A stretch of DNA of 64,000 nt from Xenococcus sp. MO_188.B8 (GCA_030065615.1 JASJDR010000011.1:21019-85018); one strand, 5' to 3'; counted from the first letter of the stretch, positions 34,545-44,033 are shown. The notes: generated by a model from the sequence alone, not told the origin. Translations and numbers: made by a program.

Positions 34545-35402
34545 TCAATTATTGATATTTGGATTAACCTTGATTAAATCATAATTGCCAAAAATATTTA
34601 AAACTTCTGTACATTCTTCTAATTCCTTTAAAGCAGATTGAACTTTAGAATCGGCAACATTGCCTTCTAAATCCAGATAAAAGATATATTCCCCTAAAGA
34701 ACGTTTCGTAGGACGAGATTCAATTTTACTCAGATTAATATTTCTTTCGGCAAAAATTTGTAATGGTTTTACTAAAGCCCCAGAAACATTTGCCGGCAAA
34801 CTAAAAGCCAGAGAAAGATAATTACCTTGGTTAATATTCTCTAAACTAACAACCAGAAAACGAGTGCAATTATCAGGACGATCATTAATTTTTGCTTTTA
34901 AGATCGGGACTTGATACAGTTGGGCTGCCCTAGCAGATGCGATCGCGGCAACCTGCAAATCTTGTTGCGGAAATTGTAAAGCTTCTGCAGTTGAATTAGT
35001 CGGCACTAATTTTACTTGAGGTAAAAAAGTTTCGAGCCATTTTTGACATTGACCTAATGCTTGAGGATGGGAATAAACTGTGGTGAGTTCTTCGAGAGAA
35101 GTATTCCGAGATAACAACATATGAGCAATTGGGATCGTAAAACTCCGTAGAATTTTCAGATTTGACCTTTGCCATAAAATATCTAACGTCACAGCCACAC
35201 TACCCTCAACAGAGTTTTCTACTGGCACCACAGCACAATCAGATTCTTGATTTGCTACTGCTTTTAAAGCTAAAGCAATACTCGGTTGGAGACCAAAAAC
35301 CACTTCTTGATTGTGGTTTTTTCTTAACCATTCTGCATAGGCTAAGGCTGCGGTTTCCGAATAAGTACCAGTAGGACCAAGATGGGCAATAGAAATTGTC
35401 AT
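34545..35402 (-). CDS. pheA: Prephenate dehydratase
   Basis: 285-aa monofunctional prephenate dehydratase, converting prephenate to phenylpyruvate for phenylalanine synthesis. N-terminal domain begins IAHLGPTGTYSETAAL; the catalytic TRF motif is in DNCTRFLVVS; VPVENSVEGSV is also present. A C-terminal ACT domain (about 195-280, GALVKPLQIFAERNINLSKIESRP) gives phenylalanine feedback. Length is normal. Convergent with mazG; stands alone otherwise. Confidence 0.93.
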   Translation of the reverse strand: MTISIAHLGPTGTYSETAALAYAEWLRKNHNQEVVFGLQPSIALALKAVANQESDCAVVPVENSVEGSVAVTLDILWQRSNLKILRSFTIPIAHMLLSRNTSLEELTTVYSHPQALGQCQKWLETFLPQVKLVPTNSTAEALQFPQQDLQVAAIASARAAQLYQVPILKAKINDRPDNCTRFLVVSLENINQGNYLSLAFSLPANVSGALVKPLQIFAERNINLSKIESRPTKRSLGEYIFYLDLEGNVADSKVQSALKELEECTEVLNIFGNYDLIKVNPNINN

Positions 35403-35517
35403 AGGGGTGATTTTTTACTTTAACGATAAAAACTATAAAGTTCTGTGTACATAATCTTTTTTGAAGAAATGTAACCTAAAATTAATAGAGTTATCCAAAA
35501 TTTAAGTTTTTTCACTT

Positions 35518-36102
35518 ATGTACGCTCGTTTTAACGCCACAGAATTAGTAAAAATACTAGCACCAGAAGCTAAAGTTCCGATCCAACATTATCTCCGTCA
35601 ACCTCACAGATTAGTTAAGGCGATCGCCAATCCTCAGTTAATGACCCAACAGTCTGATAATTTATATCAACTTAAAATGCGTCCGATTAACTTTATGGAG
35701 ATTTACCATTTCCAACCAACGGTACAACTAAAAGTTAAATCTGACACGAATGGAACGGTATTTCTTAGTTCAGAAAATTGCCATATTGAAGGCATAGATT
35801 ATATTAATCGTCGTTTTTCTCTAAAACTAAAAGGAATACTTTATCCGAAAAGTATTGACAACAAAACCCTTCTTCATGGTCAAGCCGATTTAGAAGTAGG
35901 AGTAGACGTTCCTGCACCTTTGATGTTAACTCCCAAACCCCTAGTCGAAATGACAGGGAATAGCTTGCTGAAAAGTATTTTGGGTAGAATCAAGCAAAGA
36001 CTAGTTACTCAATTACTTGAAGATTATCAGGAATGGGCAGCAACAGAAGTCAATCCTCAGGAGATTACGCAATCACGGCTATCAACAGATTTTGGATTTT
36101 AG
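35518..36102 (+). CDS. DUF1997 domain protein
   Basis: 194-aa soluble protein of the DUF1997 family, conserved in cyanobacteria and plastids. The pattern of a compact beta-rich middle (LKMRPINFMEIYHFQPTVQLKV, GVDVPAPLMLTPKPLVEMTGNSLLKSIL) is the family's core. Biochemical role unknown. Same strand as the lptA gene 250 bp on. No strong ribosome site visible before the ATG. Confidence 0.85.
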   Translation: MYARFNATELVKILAPEAKVPIQHYLRQPHRLVKAIANPQLMTQQSDNLYQLKMRPINFMEIYHFQPTVQLKVKSDTNGTVFLSSENCHIEGIDYINRRFSLKLKGILYPKSIDNKTLLHGQADLEVGVDVPAPLMLTPKPLVEMTGNSLLKSILGRIKQRLVTQLLEDYQEWAATEVNPQEITQSRLSTDFGF

Positions 36103-36352
36103 AATTGCTTCGCGATCAGCTATTAGCTTTTGTAAGGGGGATTAAACTAGGTTTATAGCTGATAACTTAAAGTTGGTTAAAATAAGTTATCAAGCAAAAT
36201 TTTTTCCCAGTTCCCAATCCCTATTTTTCACAGCTACTTATAATTTTGTTTTGAAACTTGCTGCTGTTAACATCGTCTAATAAATTAAGTTATCTAAACC
36301 AATAAGATATTTCTCAACCGCTGATTTCGCTTACTCCTGATTGCTAAACATT

Positions 36353-36811
36353 ATGTTCTCTATTTTTTCTTCTTTTAACTCGGTTTTGCGTCTCAAATTT
36401 ATTCCTATTGTTTCTGCTACGGTCATCAGCGTCATTGCAATTATAGTTAGTCCTCAGTATCTAGAAGCACAAAATATTACAGATGGTGGTTCAATTACAA
36501 TTCGTTCTGATTCTCAAGAAGCTAATTCTGAAACAGGAGTAATCACGGCTCAAGGAAATGTCAGGATCAACTATCCCAGTAGACAAATTCAAGCTACCGC
36601 CACTCAAGCGCAATACTATAGTCGAGAGCGTCGTTTAGTTCTCAATGGCAATGTCTATGTTATCCAAGAAGGGAATAGCATCCGTGCAGAAAGCATGACT
36701 TATTTAATAGATGAAGGTCGTTTTATTGCCACCCCTAGAGCGGATCGTCAGGTAGAATCTACCTATGTTGTGACAGAACCAATCAATGAGCAGTCAACAG
36801 AAGATTTTTAG
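36353..36811 (+). CDS. lptA: LptA/OstA-type lipopolysaccharide transport protein
   Basis: 152 aa from the ATG at 36353. N-terminal hydrophobic segment (about 20-38, VSATVISVIAIIVSPQ) is a signal peptide or anchor. The rest is an OstA/LptA beta-jellyroll: ITIRSDSQEANSETGVITAQGNVRI and AQYYSRERRLVLNGNVYV, the typical repeat of sheet-forming strands. It carries lipopolysaccharide across the periplasm together with LptB, the ATPase encoded 114 bp downstream. The lptF/G permease gene, often adjacent, is not here. Confidence 0.87.
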   Translation: MFSIFSSFNSVLRLKFIPIVSATVISVIAIIVSPQYLEAQNITDGGSITIRSDSQEANSETGVITAQGNVRINYPSRQIQATATQAQYYSRERRLVLNGNVYVIQEGNSIRAESMTYLIDEGRFIATPRADRQVESTYVVTEPINEQSTEDF

Positions 36812-36925
36812 GGATGAAGCATGAGCAGCGGTGCTTTACGCTTGTTCTGATAAGGTGAGGAATCTCGATCCTCATAATTTGTCCTTCACTTGCCCTTCCA
36901 TGGGGATAATTCATCGTTTAAGTCT

Positions 36926-37654
36926 ATGGGTTTAATTTTAGACAATATTCATAAATCCTACGGCAAGAAAGATATTGTCAGTCGGGTTAATATCAGAGTT
37001 TTGCCAGGAGAAATCGTGGGTTTGCTTGGTCCTAATGGTGCAGGGAAAACTACTACTTTCTACATTGCTACTGGTTTAGTTAAGCCAAATCAGGGTAAAG
37101 TTTTGCTCAACGACAAAGACATAACATCTTTCCCTCTTCACCAAAGAGCGAGGATGGGCATCGGTTATCTAACTCAACAAGCGAGCATTTTCCGTAATCT
37201 TACAGTTAAAAAAAATATTCAATTGGTGTTAGAGCAAACAAAAATACCCCGTCCTTTAAGACCAATTCGTCTTAACCAACTATTGCAGGAGTTTCGTTTG
37301 GAAAAGGCAGCCAATACTCTGGGTTTCCAGATATCTGGAGGAGAAAGACGACGTACCGAATTAGCTAGAGCCTTAGCTGTGGGTATAGATGGACCTAAAT
37401 TTTTACTGTTAGATGAACCTTTTGCCGGAGTAGATCCGATCGCTGTAGCCGAAATTCAAGAAATGATTGCCCGTTTACGCGATCGCCAAATTGGGATTTT
37501 AATTACAGATCATAATGTCCGAGAAACCCTAGCCATTACCAATCGTTCTTATATTATGCGGGATGGTCAGATTTTAGCTTCAGGAACTTCGGAAGAACTT
37601 TATAATAATGCCCTAGTCAGACAATATTATTTAGGCGATCGTTTTAGAATCTAA
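36926..37654 (+). CDS. lptB: LPS export ABC transporter ATP-binding protein LptB
   Basis: 242 aa from the ATG at 36926. ABC ATPase with Walker A GPNGAGKTTT, Q-loop LTQQASIFRNLTVKKNI, signature ISGGERRRTELARAL, and Walker B FLLLDEPFAGVDP followed by the H-loop ITDHNVRETL. The QQASIFR and NVRETL strings are LptB-specific. It powers extraction of LPS from the inner membrane. An in-frame upstream TTG at 36890 would add a 12-residue leader and is not favoured. Confidence 0.92.
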   Translation: MGLILDNIHKSYGKKDIVSRVNIRVLPGEIVGLLGPNGAGKTTTFYIATGLVKPNQGKVLLNDKDITSFPLHQRARMGIGYLTQQASIFRNLTVKKNIQLVLEQTKIPRPLRPIRLNQLLQEFRLEKAANTLGFQISGGERRRTELARALAVGIDGPKFLLLDEPFAGVDPIAVAEIQEMIARLRDRQIGILITDHNVRETLAITNRSYIMRDGQILASGTSEELYNNALVRQYYLGDRFRI

Positions 37655-37684
37655 GGAAAGAGGAACCAGAAAAAACTCCTTTTT

Positions 37685-37921
37685 TTATACAGTACCTAAC
37701 TGGCTCTCAGCAAGCTCTCGGATCAGTAGGATTCGAGATTGGATATAGGTCTGAGCAAATTTGAGTTCTCCAGCAGTAAGTACATTTTGCTGCTCAAGTT
37801 TATCTTGTATCTGTCTCGTTAGCTCAAGATCGCTTAATTCCAAAAGAGAATTGGTCTGTATTCCCACGATGGAAAGCCAGATCTGGCGTAACGTTAGACT
37901 ATCTACCATATTTAGTTTCAT
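37685..37921 (-). CDS. Small unknown protein
   Basis: 78 aa from the ATG at 37921. Mostly helical by composition, with no cysteine and no signal. Pattern TLRQIWLSIVGIQTNSLLELSDLELTRQI is not one I recognise. Convergent with lptB at 30 bp. Coding character is moderate. Could be a cyanobacterium-specific regulator or a chance frame. Confidence 0.5.
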   Translation of the reverse strand: MKLNMVDSLTLRQIWLSIVGIQTNSLLELSDLELTRQIQDKLEQQNVLTAGELKFAQTYIQSRILLIRELAESQLGTV

Positions 37922-38146
37922 TGTTGGAGACAATTATTAAGTCGGATCGAATTCTGTACATTTGCTTATCTTTTAGATAATTTGACTTGACAATTCATCA
38001 GGAAAAATACTTAGATATTTATCACTCTGTCAAAGAATACAGTATTTATACTGTAAATCTTCTTAATGAAAAGTACATAAGCTATTGATATTTCTAAACT
38101 TTTAGCGTTTTTTCAAACTATTACCATAGGTTTAACCACTGTTTTC

Positions 38147-38341
38147 TTACAAAAAATAATTACGCAAGTACTGTATAGACTGTCTTCCTAACTTTAGAGC
38201 CTTTTTCGCCGTAGGATAAATCTCATCAGGTTGATAAATTGAACCATCCCCGAAAATTATGGCATACTGGTAGCATTTTTCACTTTTATAGTAAACCATT
38301 AGGATGACATTGCTAATAGATATTAAATGTTCAATCTTCAA
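38147..38341 (-). CDS. Small unknown protein
   Basis: 64 aa with VYYKSEKCYQYAIIFGDGSIYQPDEIYPTAKKALKLGRQSI, which reads like short cyanobacterial proteins with a beta-hairpin followed by a helix. No known family assigned. No ribosome site stands out. The surrounding 250-bp gaps on both sides hold nothing else I can support. Confidence 0.45.
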   Translation of the reverse strand: MKIEHLISISNVILMVYYKSEKCYQYAIIFGDGSIYQPDEIYPTAKKALKLGRQSIQYLRNYFL

Positions 38342-38624
38342 TCTATATTACTCTCATATTCAAATGTTTTGCTGATATTATTTAGTTTCTCATAGGTAGT
38401 GGCAGCAATTAAGTGATCTAGGACACTATCTCAAGTAGTTATTTTTTCTTGATTAATTTATTAATTGTTATTATCGGTATTAGCTCAATTAAAGAGAATG
38501 TTCTGAGCTGAGATAATACTCAAGCGATTGTGTTGGCTAGAGCACTAGTGCCACATCGCTTTTACGGCGGGGTCTTTTTGAGATTTGACCATCTATCAAG
38601 AGATCAGAGGTCAACTAAGCCAGG

Positions 38625-39428
38625 TTAGGGATTCCCGAAACCTCCTAAAAATGATTGATTAAAATTATTAGCAGCCTGACTTGCCTGAATAACAGACTGA
38701 GAAAAGATTTGAAAAGCCTGACGAATTTCTGATTCGCTATTGCCAGGGGTTAGAATCCATTCATCTCTAATTCCCATAGTTTGAAACACTTGATTAAAAT
38801 TAGTGTATTCGTTATCAATCCCCATGGCCGCAATAATATGATTTTCTGACTTCAGCATATCTTCGACCACCGCCGCAACGTCTTTCGCATTAGCTCTGCG
38901 AGAGCCTTCATCACTACCATCAGTAATAATCAGAGTGATAGTGCGGACAGGGACTCCATTATCGGCCAATTCTTGGGACTTTGCCAACACAGTCCCCAAT
39001 AACACTAAAGTCTGATCGTACAAAGGCGTTCCCAAATTAGGATTATAGTTTTTAGTGTCCATCCTGACAGCTTGAGGTAGCGGCAAGTAAGGAAAAAGGA
39101 CAAAGCCATTAAGATAGCGAGTATGGATTAAGATATTGTCTTGCTGAGGTGAATCTATCAAAGCATCCAATACCGAGTTATGTCCTCCTCTAACTGCTTG
39201 AGTATTTCCACTAAAGCGAATCGAACCAGAATCATCAGGCATAATTGTTATCAGCACTACTTCACTAGCCGTAACATCATCGACGTTGATCCCTAAACCT
39301 GCTTGGATTTGGGCACCAATATCAATAATATTGAGAGCTTGCATCGAGGCTTGGGAAAGTAAGCCTTCATCTTGAGCATTTTGGAATAGATTATTTAGAT
39401 TGGGAGCAGAATTGTTATTCATGGTCAT
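38625..39428 (-). CDS. von Willebrand factor A-domain protein (TerY-P-type triad member)
   Basis: 267-aa protein with one vWA domain. The metal-ion-dependent adhesion site is complete: DDSGSI (DxSxS), TPLYDQT with the threonine, and ITDGSDEG with the acidic residue. No signal peptide, so it is cytosolic. vWA proteins of this size occur with a kinase-like protein and PP2C phosphatase (the TerY-P triad, linked to tellurite/Ter stress systems in comparative genomics); both partners lie upstream on the same strand. A nicotinamidase-like gene intervenes. Confidence 0.85.
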   Translation of the reverse strand: MTMNNNSAPNLNNLFQNAQDEGLLSQASMQALNIIDIGAQIQAGLGINVDDVTASEVVLITIMPDDSGSIRFSGNTQAVRGGHNSVLDALIDSPQQDNILIHTRYLNGFVLFPYLPLPQAVRMDTKNYNPNLGTPLYDQTLVLLGTVLAKSQELADNGVPVRTITLIITDGSDEGSRRANAKDVAAVVEDMLKSENHIIAAMGIDNEYTNFNQVFQTMGIRDEWILTPGNSESEIRQAFQIFSQSVIQASQAANNFNQSFLGGFGNP

Positions 39429-39464
39429 TTTTCAGTAAATAAAATTTTTGATTATGTAGAGGCG

Positions 39465-39655
39465 ATCTCTTGGTGCGCGACGCGAAGCTAGTCCTTTAGG
39501 GCATTCCCTTGCCCAGAACACGGAGCTGGGTAAACGTCTTTGGCCGCCCTAAACCTAAAGGGTACCGCTCCGCATAAGGATACCGCTCGCACGCCCCGAA
39601 GGTAGTCCTTTAGGATAACGCGGGGTCGCACCGCTTCGCGATTCGCCCCTACGGA
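39465..39655. repeat. GC-rich interspersed repeat cluster
   Basis: Fills the gap between the vWA and nicotinamidase-like genes. It contains TCTTGGTGCGCGACGCG, CAGAACACGGAGCTGGGTAAACG, GCCGCCCTAAACCTAAAGGGTACC and ATAACGCGGGGTCGCACCGCT, shared with the copies at 15640-15790 and 16990-17260. No coding frame. Confidence 0.7.
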
Positions 39656-40705
39656 TTAGAAAGAAATGCCCGACCAAGTATCGAGAGGTTCAGTAGATTT
39701 CACAATATGCATTCCTGCATCGGCAAAGCGTTGGAAAGCAGCATTAGCTTGAGCAGTAAAATCAACGACTCCAGGAACCACCACAGGCGAAGTACAATCT
39801 TCTAGGAGATAAACTTTCTGCGCTAGTTTGGGATCTTGAACTTGGATTTCACTAAGTAAGTCTTCAATAGTCCAGGCAACACAATGGCTTTTAGCTTGAC
39901 CGGCAATTATTACCACATCAAACTCTAATAACTTTTGAATAAAGCGAGTGTTTTTCTGCGCAATAGGACGACCATCAGAGCCTTCGAGGACTTCGGGACG
40001 TAATACCGAGTAGTTTTCTGTTAAAGGATTACCGCCTTTAATTTCAAAGCGAGTTTGGCTATTACGAGCTAAATTATGGAAAAATAGGGCTTCTTCTACT
40101 CCAGAAACCAAAGCATGACCAATTCCCCCCAGTAACGCATGGTAAGGCCAAACTGTCAGGGGATATTTACCCTCATCGCTGAGTTTTTTCACATAATGTA
40201 AGGCGTGTTTCTGTAAAGCTAGATAATTGCCATTCGCTAGACTATAGGCGATCGCAGGATTAACTTGCCAAACTCCTTTCTGGACGTCATCTAGGGAAAT
40301 AGTAGTTGCGGCTGGAATCGGATGTTCTCCGCGATCATTTATCCAAAAAACCGGATGAAAGATTTGACATGCGGTATGGGTATCCATCGTCGGGGCGATT
40401 TCGGTAATCAAACCTAAATTGCGGTAGATGAATTCGCATAATCGGATATTATCTGCGATCGCGCCTTGACCAGAAGTTCCCGCAACAAATAATTCAAAGT
40501 CAGGTAGACAAAAAGTATTTTGTACATCAATCGCCATCAAACAAATACGAGTTTTGTCTTTAGCAGCCGGTTGCAGATGATGTTGTTTTGCCCAGTCTTT
40601 GGCTTTGATCGCTCTTTGTTGGTAAGGCACTCGCCAAACCGTTTCTAATTTTTTGGCGTCAAAGTGGGGTGGAATCGGTAATTGGGTAGTGGTTTGTTTA
40701 ATCAT
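39656..40705 (-). CDS. Isochorismatase/nicotinamidase-family hydrolase, long form
   Basis: 349-aa cysteine hydrolase. Catalytic set visible: Asp in CLMAIDVQNTFCLP, Lys possibly in the ALQKHALHYVKK segment, and the nucleophile Cys in GQAKSHCVAWTIEDLL. It is longer than PncA (about 210 aa) because of insertions in the middle (about 120-230). Nicotinamidase converts nicotinamide to nicotinate for NAD salvage; given the NrtR-type regulator encoded nearby this role is attractive but not proven. Same strand as, and between, the vWA and kinase-like genes. Confidence 0.8.
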   Translation of the reverse strand: MIKQTTTQLPIPPHFDAKKLETVWRVPYQQRAIKAKDWAKQHHLQPAAKDKTRICLMAIDVQNTFCLPDFELFVAGTSGQGAIADNIRLCEFIYRNLGLITEIAPTMDTHTACQIFHPVFWINDRGEHPIPAATTISLDDVQKGVWQVNPAIAYSLANGNYLALQKHALHYVKKLSDEGKYPLTVWPYHALLGGIGHALVSGVEEALFFHNLARNSQTRFEIKGGNPLTENYSVLRPEVLEGSDGRPIAQKNTRFIQKLLEFDVVIIAGQAKSHCVAWTIEDLLSEIQVQDPKLAQKVYLLEDCTSPVVVPGVVDFTAQANAAFQRFADAGMHIVKSTEPLDTWSGISF

Positions 40706-40811
40706 ATTTAAATCTAATAAATTATTGAGTTAAACCGCGTCTCATTTGAAAACCTTAGTTTTCGTAATGTGTTAGGAAAAGAAAAAAGGTTTTACAGGAT
40801 CTATTTTTATT

Positions 40812-41239
40812 TAGGACTTACGCAGATTGCTCAAGGATATTAATAAAGATATAAGAGCAATTGCTTTCAAAAAAGATTTTTGATTTTAGGAAATTTTACA
40901 ACTACCTAGTACTCCACCAATTTTGAATTGAGGGATAGGGGCAAGCAGGAGAAGCTTCGGGAGCAGCGGTCAGACCCCGGGTCGCCGTTAGGCGCAAGGG
41001 AATGCTGACCAAGAGAAGGGGAAGCAGGGGGAGATTCTTCCCCAGATTTATTCCTCAAAAAAAAGTTGGCGCTCTACTAGAAAATAATAATTTTCCAACT
41101 GACTAGTTAACACTTCGCCGGGGGCCTGGGGCGGGCGTAGCGCCCCAGTGGGGGGTTTGGGGGGCAAGTCCCCCAACAAGACTTTTGGATTTGATCTGAA
41201 TATTTGCAAAGTAATGACATTAATTTTGCGTAAGTCCTA
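40812..41239. mobile_element. 428-bp MITE-like element with 13-bp inverted ends and 6-bp target duplication
   Basis: Perfect terminal inverted repeats TAGGACTTACGCA (40812-40824) and TGCGTAAGTCCTA (41227-41239), each bordered by TTTATT (40806-40811 and 41240-41245), as expected for a 6-bp target duplication. The interior holds two GC-rich repeat patches (about 40965-41030, 41105-41180) and no transposase. It separates the kinase-like gene from the nicotinamidase-like gene. Confidence 0.75.
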
Positions 41240-41279
41240 TTTATTATTTAAAAACTCCAGTTTTGAATGTGGACGCGGT

Positions 41280-43133
41280 TTAACTAATTTGCAAAAGATA
41301 AATTTCTTGTTGTTTGATGACATAGAGTCCATGAGGAGCTGCTATTAAGTCACAACTAGAATCAACAAAGGGTTCCGTATCAAGAAATTCATTAGTAATC
41401 ACGATTTGACCGTTTTGAGGTGCGAGACGGACGACACCTTCATCGGTAGCAGCTAGCAGAAAATTACCCACAGCGCATTTACCATCTAAATTGGCTAGCC
41501 AAGAAGATTTATTAAGTGGTTCTTGCATTGTAGCTGCGATCGCGCCATTAGGTTGAATCACCGCACAATGATGAACAATTTGACCTTGTTCTTGAATCGC
41601 CCAGAAGAACCAACACAGCTCGGAAGTAAAGACACAATTAGCATCCAGCAGTTGACCTGACCAACGGGGTAGTTGCACTCGGTCATTAATACCGCGATGT
41701 TGAGCATCAAAAACAAAAGCAATATGCAGATTACTGGCGCTATAAAAACCAAAACCAAAATCAGAGCCAACCCAGAATTGAGTTTGTCCTGCTAAGACGT
41801 CACCGATATATTCTGCTCCTAAGTAACCATCTCGTAATAATTGACCATTATGTAACCAGTAACGACAAGATTGGTTAGTGGCAAATTGAGTAATTCCGTG
41901 ATAACTATCGACAGGAAGGCTATTAGGTGAATTACCAGGCTTTAAGGTGATTACGCGATCTTGTTTGCCAATTAAGGTAGTCTGACTCTGAAGCTCAAAA
42001 CGCAGGTAAGGATCGAGATCGCCACTCAAAACAATAGAATCGTCTTCTCGTTTGTAATGGTCCTGTTCATAGTACAGCCAGCGTAAAGATGAGTCCGCAT
42101 ACTGGGCGGTAAGAATTAAACCCGATGTCGTAAATATGTGTTGGGCTGTGACTTTACCCTGAACTACAGTTACAGGAACAATGGTAACGCAGTCAGGACA
42201 ACTAGAACGAGCATATTCTCTGCCACAGTGGTTACAGGTTTGCCAGTGTAAATTATTTAAGAGATTAAGGGGAAATTCCTGTCTCAGATCCTGCTCAAAT
42301 ACCTGGGTAAAATGATGCAAGAGCTCATCAGGTAACACCTGGTAAGGAATTGCTGGTTTGGGATATTTCACTTCGGGATGAAACACTGTAATCCGTTTTA
42401 AAGGTCGGGCATCTTGGGGAATTCGCCGCGATGGATCTTGAGGTCGATAAACACCACCATAGGGAGAAACCAAGAGCAGACATTGCATCAGCATGACATT
42501 GAAGGCATACCAATCAGAGTCTCTTGAATAGGGTTTGTATAAACTTAATTGATTCCCTTGAAGGTCACATAGGAGAGGATCTAGAAACCTGGCGGTGAAT
42601 ACGGGACAAGGAAAAGAACCGTATTGAAAGGAATCAGCATCAATAATATAAGCTTGGTTATCTTTGACCAGCACATTCAAATCATTGAAGTCGCCAATAA
42701 CTACTTGGGCTAAATGCAGTTGAGCAACTGTTTGATGTAAGTCGTGGAAGATTTGTACGACTGTTTGACCAGAAATTCCTGCCTGACGAAAGCTGCGCTG
42801 ACTATATTTCATTAAAACCTCTGCACCTGTTAGAAGTTGCATGGTATAACCGAGAATATTGTTCCCCGAGCTATCTGTAACTAAATTTTGGGGTTGAATT
42901 ACCTTACTAGGAACCTGGGTAGGAAATTGAGGTAATTTATGCTGATGTTGTGCCAAGCGTATTTGGGCGGCTTGTTGTTGCTGAGGTGATTGTTGATAGT
43001 CGGGATGGTTTGATGGCTTAAATAACTTAAGTGCTTGATCTTGACCAAACTTATAGACCTCTGCTTCTCCACCTTTGCCAATTACTTGACTGGGTTTTAA
43101 ATTAATCTTTTTCCCTTTAACATAGACATTCAT
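41280..43133 (-). CDS. Protein kinase-like protein with zinc ribbon (TerY-P-type triad kinase)
   Basis: 617 aa from the ATG at 43133. Residues about 15-265 form a divergent kinase fold: Gly-rich loop GKGGEAEVYKF, the ATP Lys in ALKLFK, catalytic loop GDFNDLNVLV instead of HRDLKPEN, and IIDADSF in place of DFG. A zinc ribbon follows (CNHCGRE...SSCPDC, about 320-335), then a long beta-rich region, perhaps a propeller. It belongs to the kinase class of the vWA-kinase-PP2C triad. Its start overlaps the end of the PP2C gene by 17 bp, so the two are translationally coupled. Confidence 0.85.
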   Translation of the reverse strand: MNVYVKGKKINLKPSQVIGKGGEAEVYKFGQDQALKLFKPSNHPDYQQSPQQQQAAQIRLAQHQHKLPQFPTQVPSKVIQPQNLVTDSSGNNILGYTMQLLTGAEVLMKYSQRSFRQAGISGQTVVQIFHDLHQTVAQLHLAQVVIGDFNDLNVLVKDNQAYIIDADSFQYGSFPCPVFTARFLDPLLCDLQGNQLSLYKPYSRDSDWYAFNVMLMQCLLLVSPYGGVYRPQDPSRRIPQDARPLKRITVFHPEVKYPKPAIPYQVLPDELLHHFTQVFEQDLRQEFPLNLLNNLHWQTCNHCGREYARSSCPDCVTIVPVTVVQGKVTAQHIFTTSGLILTAQYADSSLRWLYYEQDHYKREDDSIVLSGDLDPYLRFELQSQTTLIGKQDRVITLKPGNSPNSLPVDSYHGITQFATNQSCRYWLHNGQLLRDGYLGAEYIGDVLAGQTQFWVGSDFGFGFYSASNLHIAFVFDAQHRGINDRVQLPRWSGQLLDANCVFTSELCWFFWAIQEQGQIVHHCAVIQPNGAIAATMQEPLNKSSWLANLDGKCAVGNFLLAATDEGVVRLAPQNGQIVITNEFLDTEPFVDSSCDLIAAPHGLYVIKQQEIYLLQIS

Positions 43134-43977
43134 TGTTAATAGCTTGATTTTTTTGTTTAAGATTTGAACGCCGCAGGACAACTAGACTCGTATCATCAGG
43201 TAATAACCCCAGTGTTTTTTGAAGTTTTTGTGTTTGACGATCAAATTTAGTGACTTCCCGATTAATTAGAGATAAACGACGGCGAATTTGGTCTGGGTTA
43301 GTGAAATAGCGATCTTCTTGCCAAAATTGACTTATTGAACCGACTAATTCCTGTTTGCCAGGTAACTGCTGTTGCGCTACGTTAATTAGCTCCCTCACAC
43401 CATCTGTACCAATCAAAATTGATTCCACTTGCTCAAGGGGCGGTAATGAATGCGATCGCAATCTGTGATTAGGAGCGATCGCAGAAAGCTCATATGCTAA
43501 ATAGGGCGGAGCATTGCCAGGAAAAGAACCAAGATCAATTTCTTTGCCATTGATGATGATTACGCCATCTCCTAGAGAAAAAACTAAGATGTCAGTGGAA
43601 GTAATCACAACGCCGACAATCGTGAACAGAAAATAATCTTTTAGAGTTTGTAGCCAATTTCCTCCCATTGCCTGAGCCAGGTTATCAATTTGCCTCAGTA
43701 AGTCTTGACGGACTTGTTCTAAAAGCCGATCAGAACTAATAGGATTGCCTTTACTTGACTGACTGGATAAAGCTCTAGTCAGACTCTCAATAGTTAATCG
43801 AGCGCCAATTTGAGCCCCGACTTCGCTATATTGACCGCTACCACAACCATCACAAACAACTGCGACGGTATATTGTTCATTTCTCAAGATGGCATAAGCA
43901 TCTTGATTGTTGCGCTCTAATCGGAGATGTTCTCGACCTCTAACAGAACCTACTGCTAATTCAAATGGAATCTGCAT
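43117..43977 (-). CDS. PP2C-family serine/threonine phosphatase
   Basis: 286-aa PPM phosphatase. Metal-binding pattern is seen: REHLRLERNNQDAY with the first Asp, VAVVCDGCGSGQYSEVGA (the canonical DGxG) and FSLGDGVIIING. It would dephosphorylate targets of the adjacent kinase-like protein and possibly the vWA protein, as in TerY-P triads. First gene of the minus-strand cluster; its promoter region is shared with the divergent Nudix regulator and includes two NrtR-like palindromes. Confidence 0.87.
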   Translation of the reverse strand: MQIPFELAVGSVRGREHLRLERNNQDAYAILRNEQYTVAVVCDGCGSGQYSEVGAQIGARLTIESLTRALSSQSSKGNPISSDRLLEQVRQDLLRQIDNLAQAMGGNWLQTLKDYFLFTIVGVVITSTDILVFSLGDGVIIINGKEIDLGSFPGNAPPYLAYELSAIAPNHRLRSHSLPPLEQVESILIGTDGVRELINVAQQQLPGKQELVGSISQFWQEDRYFTNPDQIRRRLSLINREVTKFDRQTQKLQKTLGLLPDDTSLVVLRRSNLKQKNQAINNECLC

Positions 43978-43986
43978 AATTGGTAA

Positions 43987-44003
43987 AGTGTATTTTGTAC
44001 ACT
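43987..44003. promoter_or_regulatory. NrtR-like operator 1
   Basis: Palindrome AGTGTA-TTTTG-TACACT, 10 bp before the PP2C start codon on the minus side. The TAGTGTA/TACACTA half-site is what is expected for cyanobacterial NrtR repressor boxes. Confidence 0.6.
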
Positions 44004-44012
44004 AACCTTATG

Positions 44013-44033
44013 ATAGTGTTAATGCTACACTAT
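44013..44033. promoter_or_regulatory. NrtR-like operator 2
   Basis: 21-bp palindrome ATAGTGT-TAATGCT-ACACTAT, centred 28 bp from operator 1 and 33 bp ahead of the Nudix gene start. Two such sites in a 90-bp divergent region fit co-repression of both genes. Confidence 0.65.

Noticed and set aside
41148..41348. 66-codon frame at the MITE end
   Set aside because: Lies across the inverted-repeat end and the kinase-like gene's 3' end; composition is repeat-driven.
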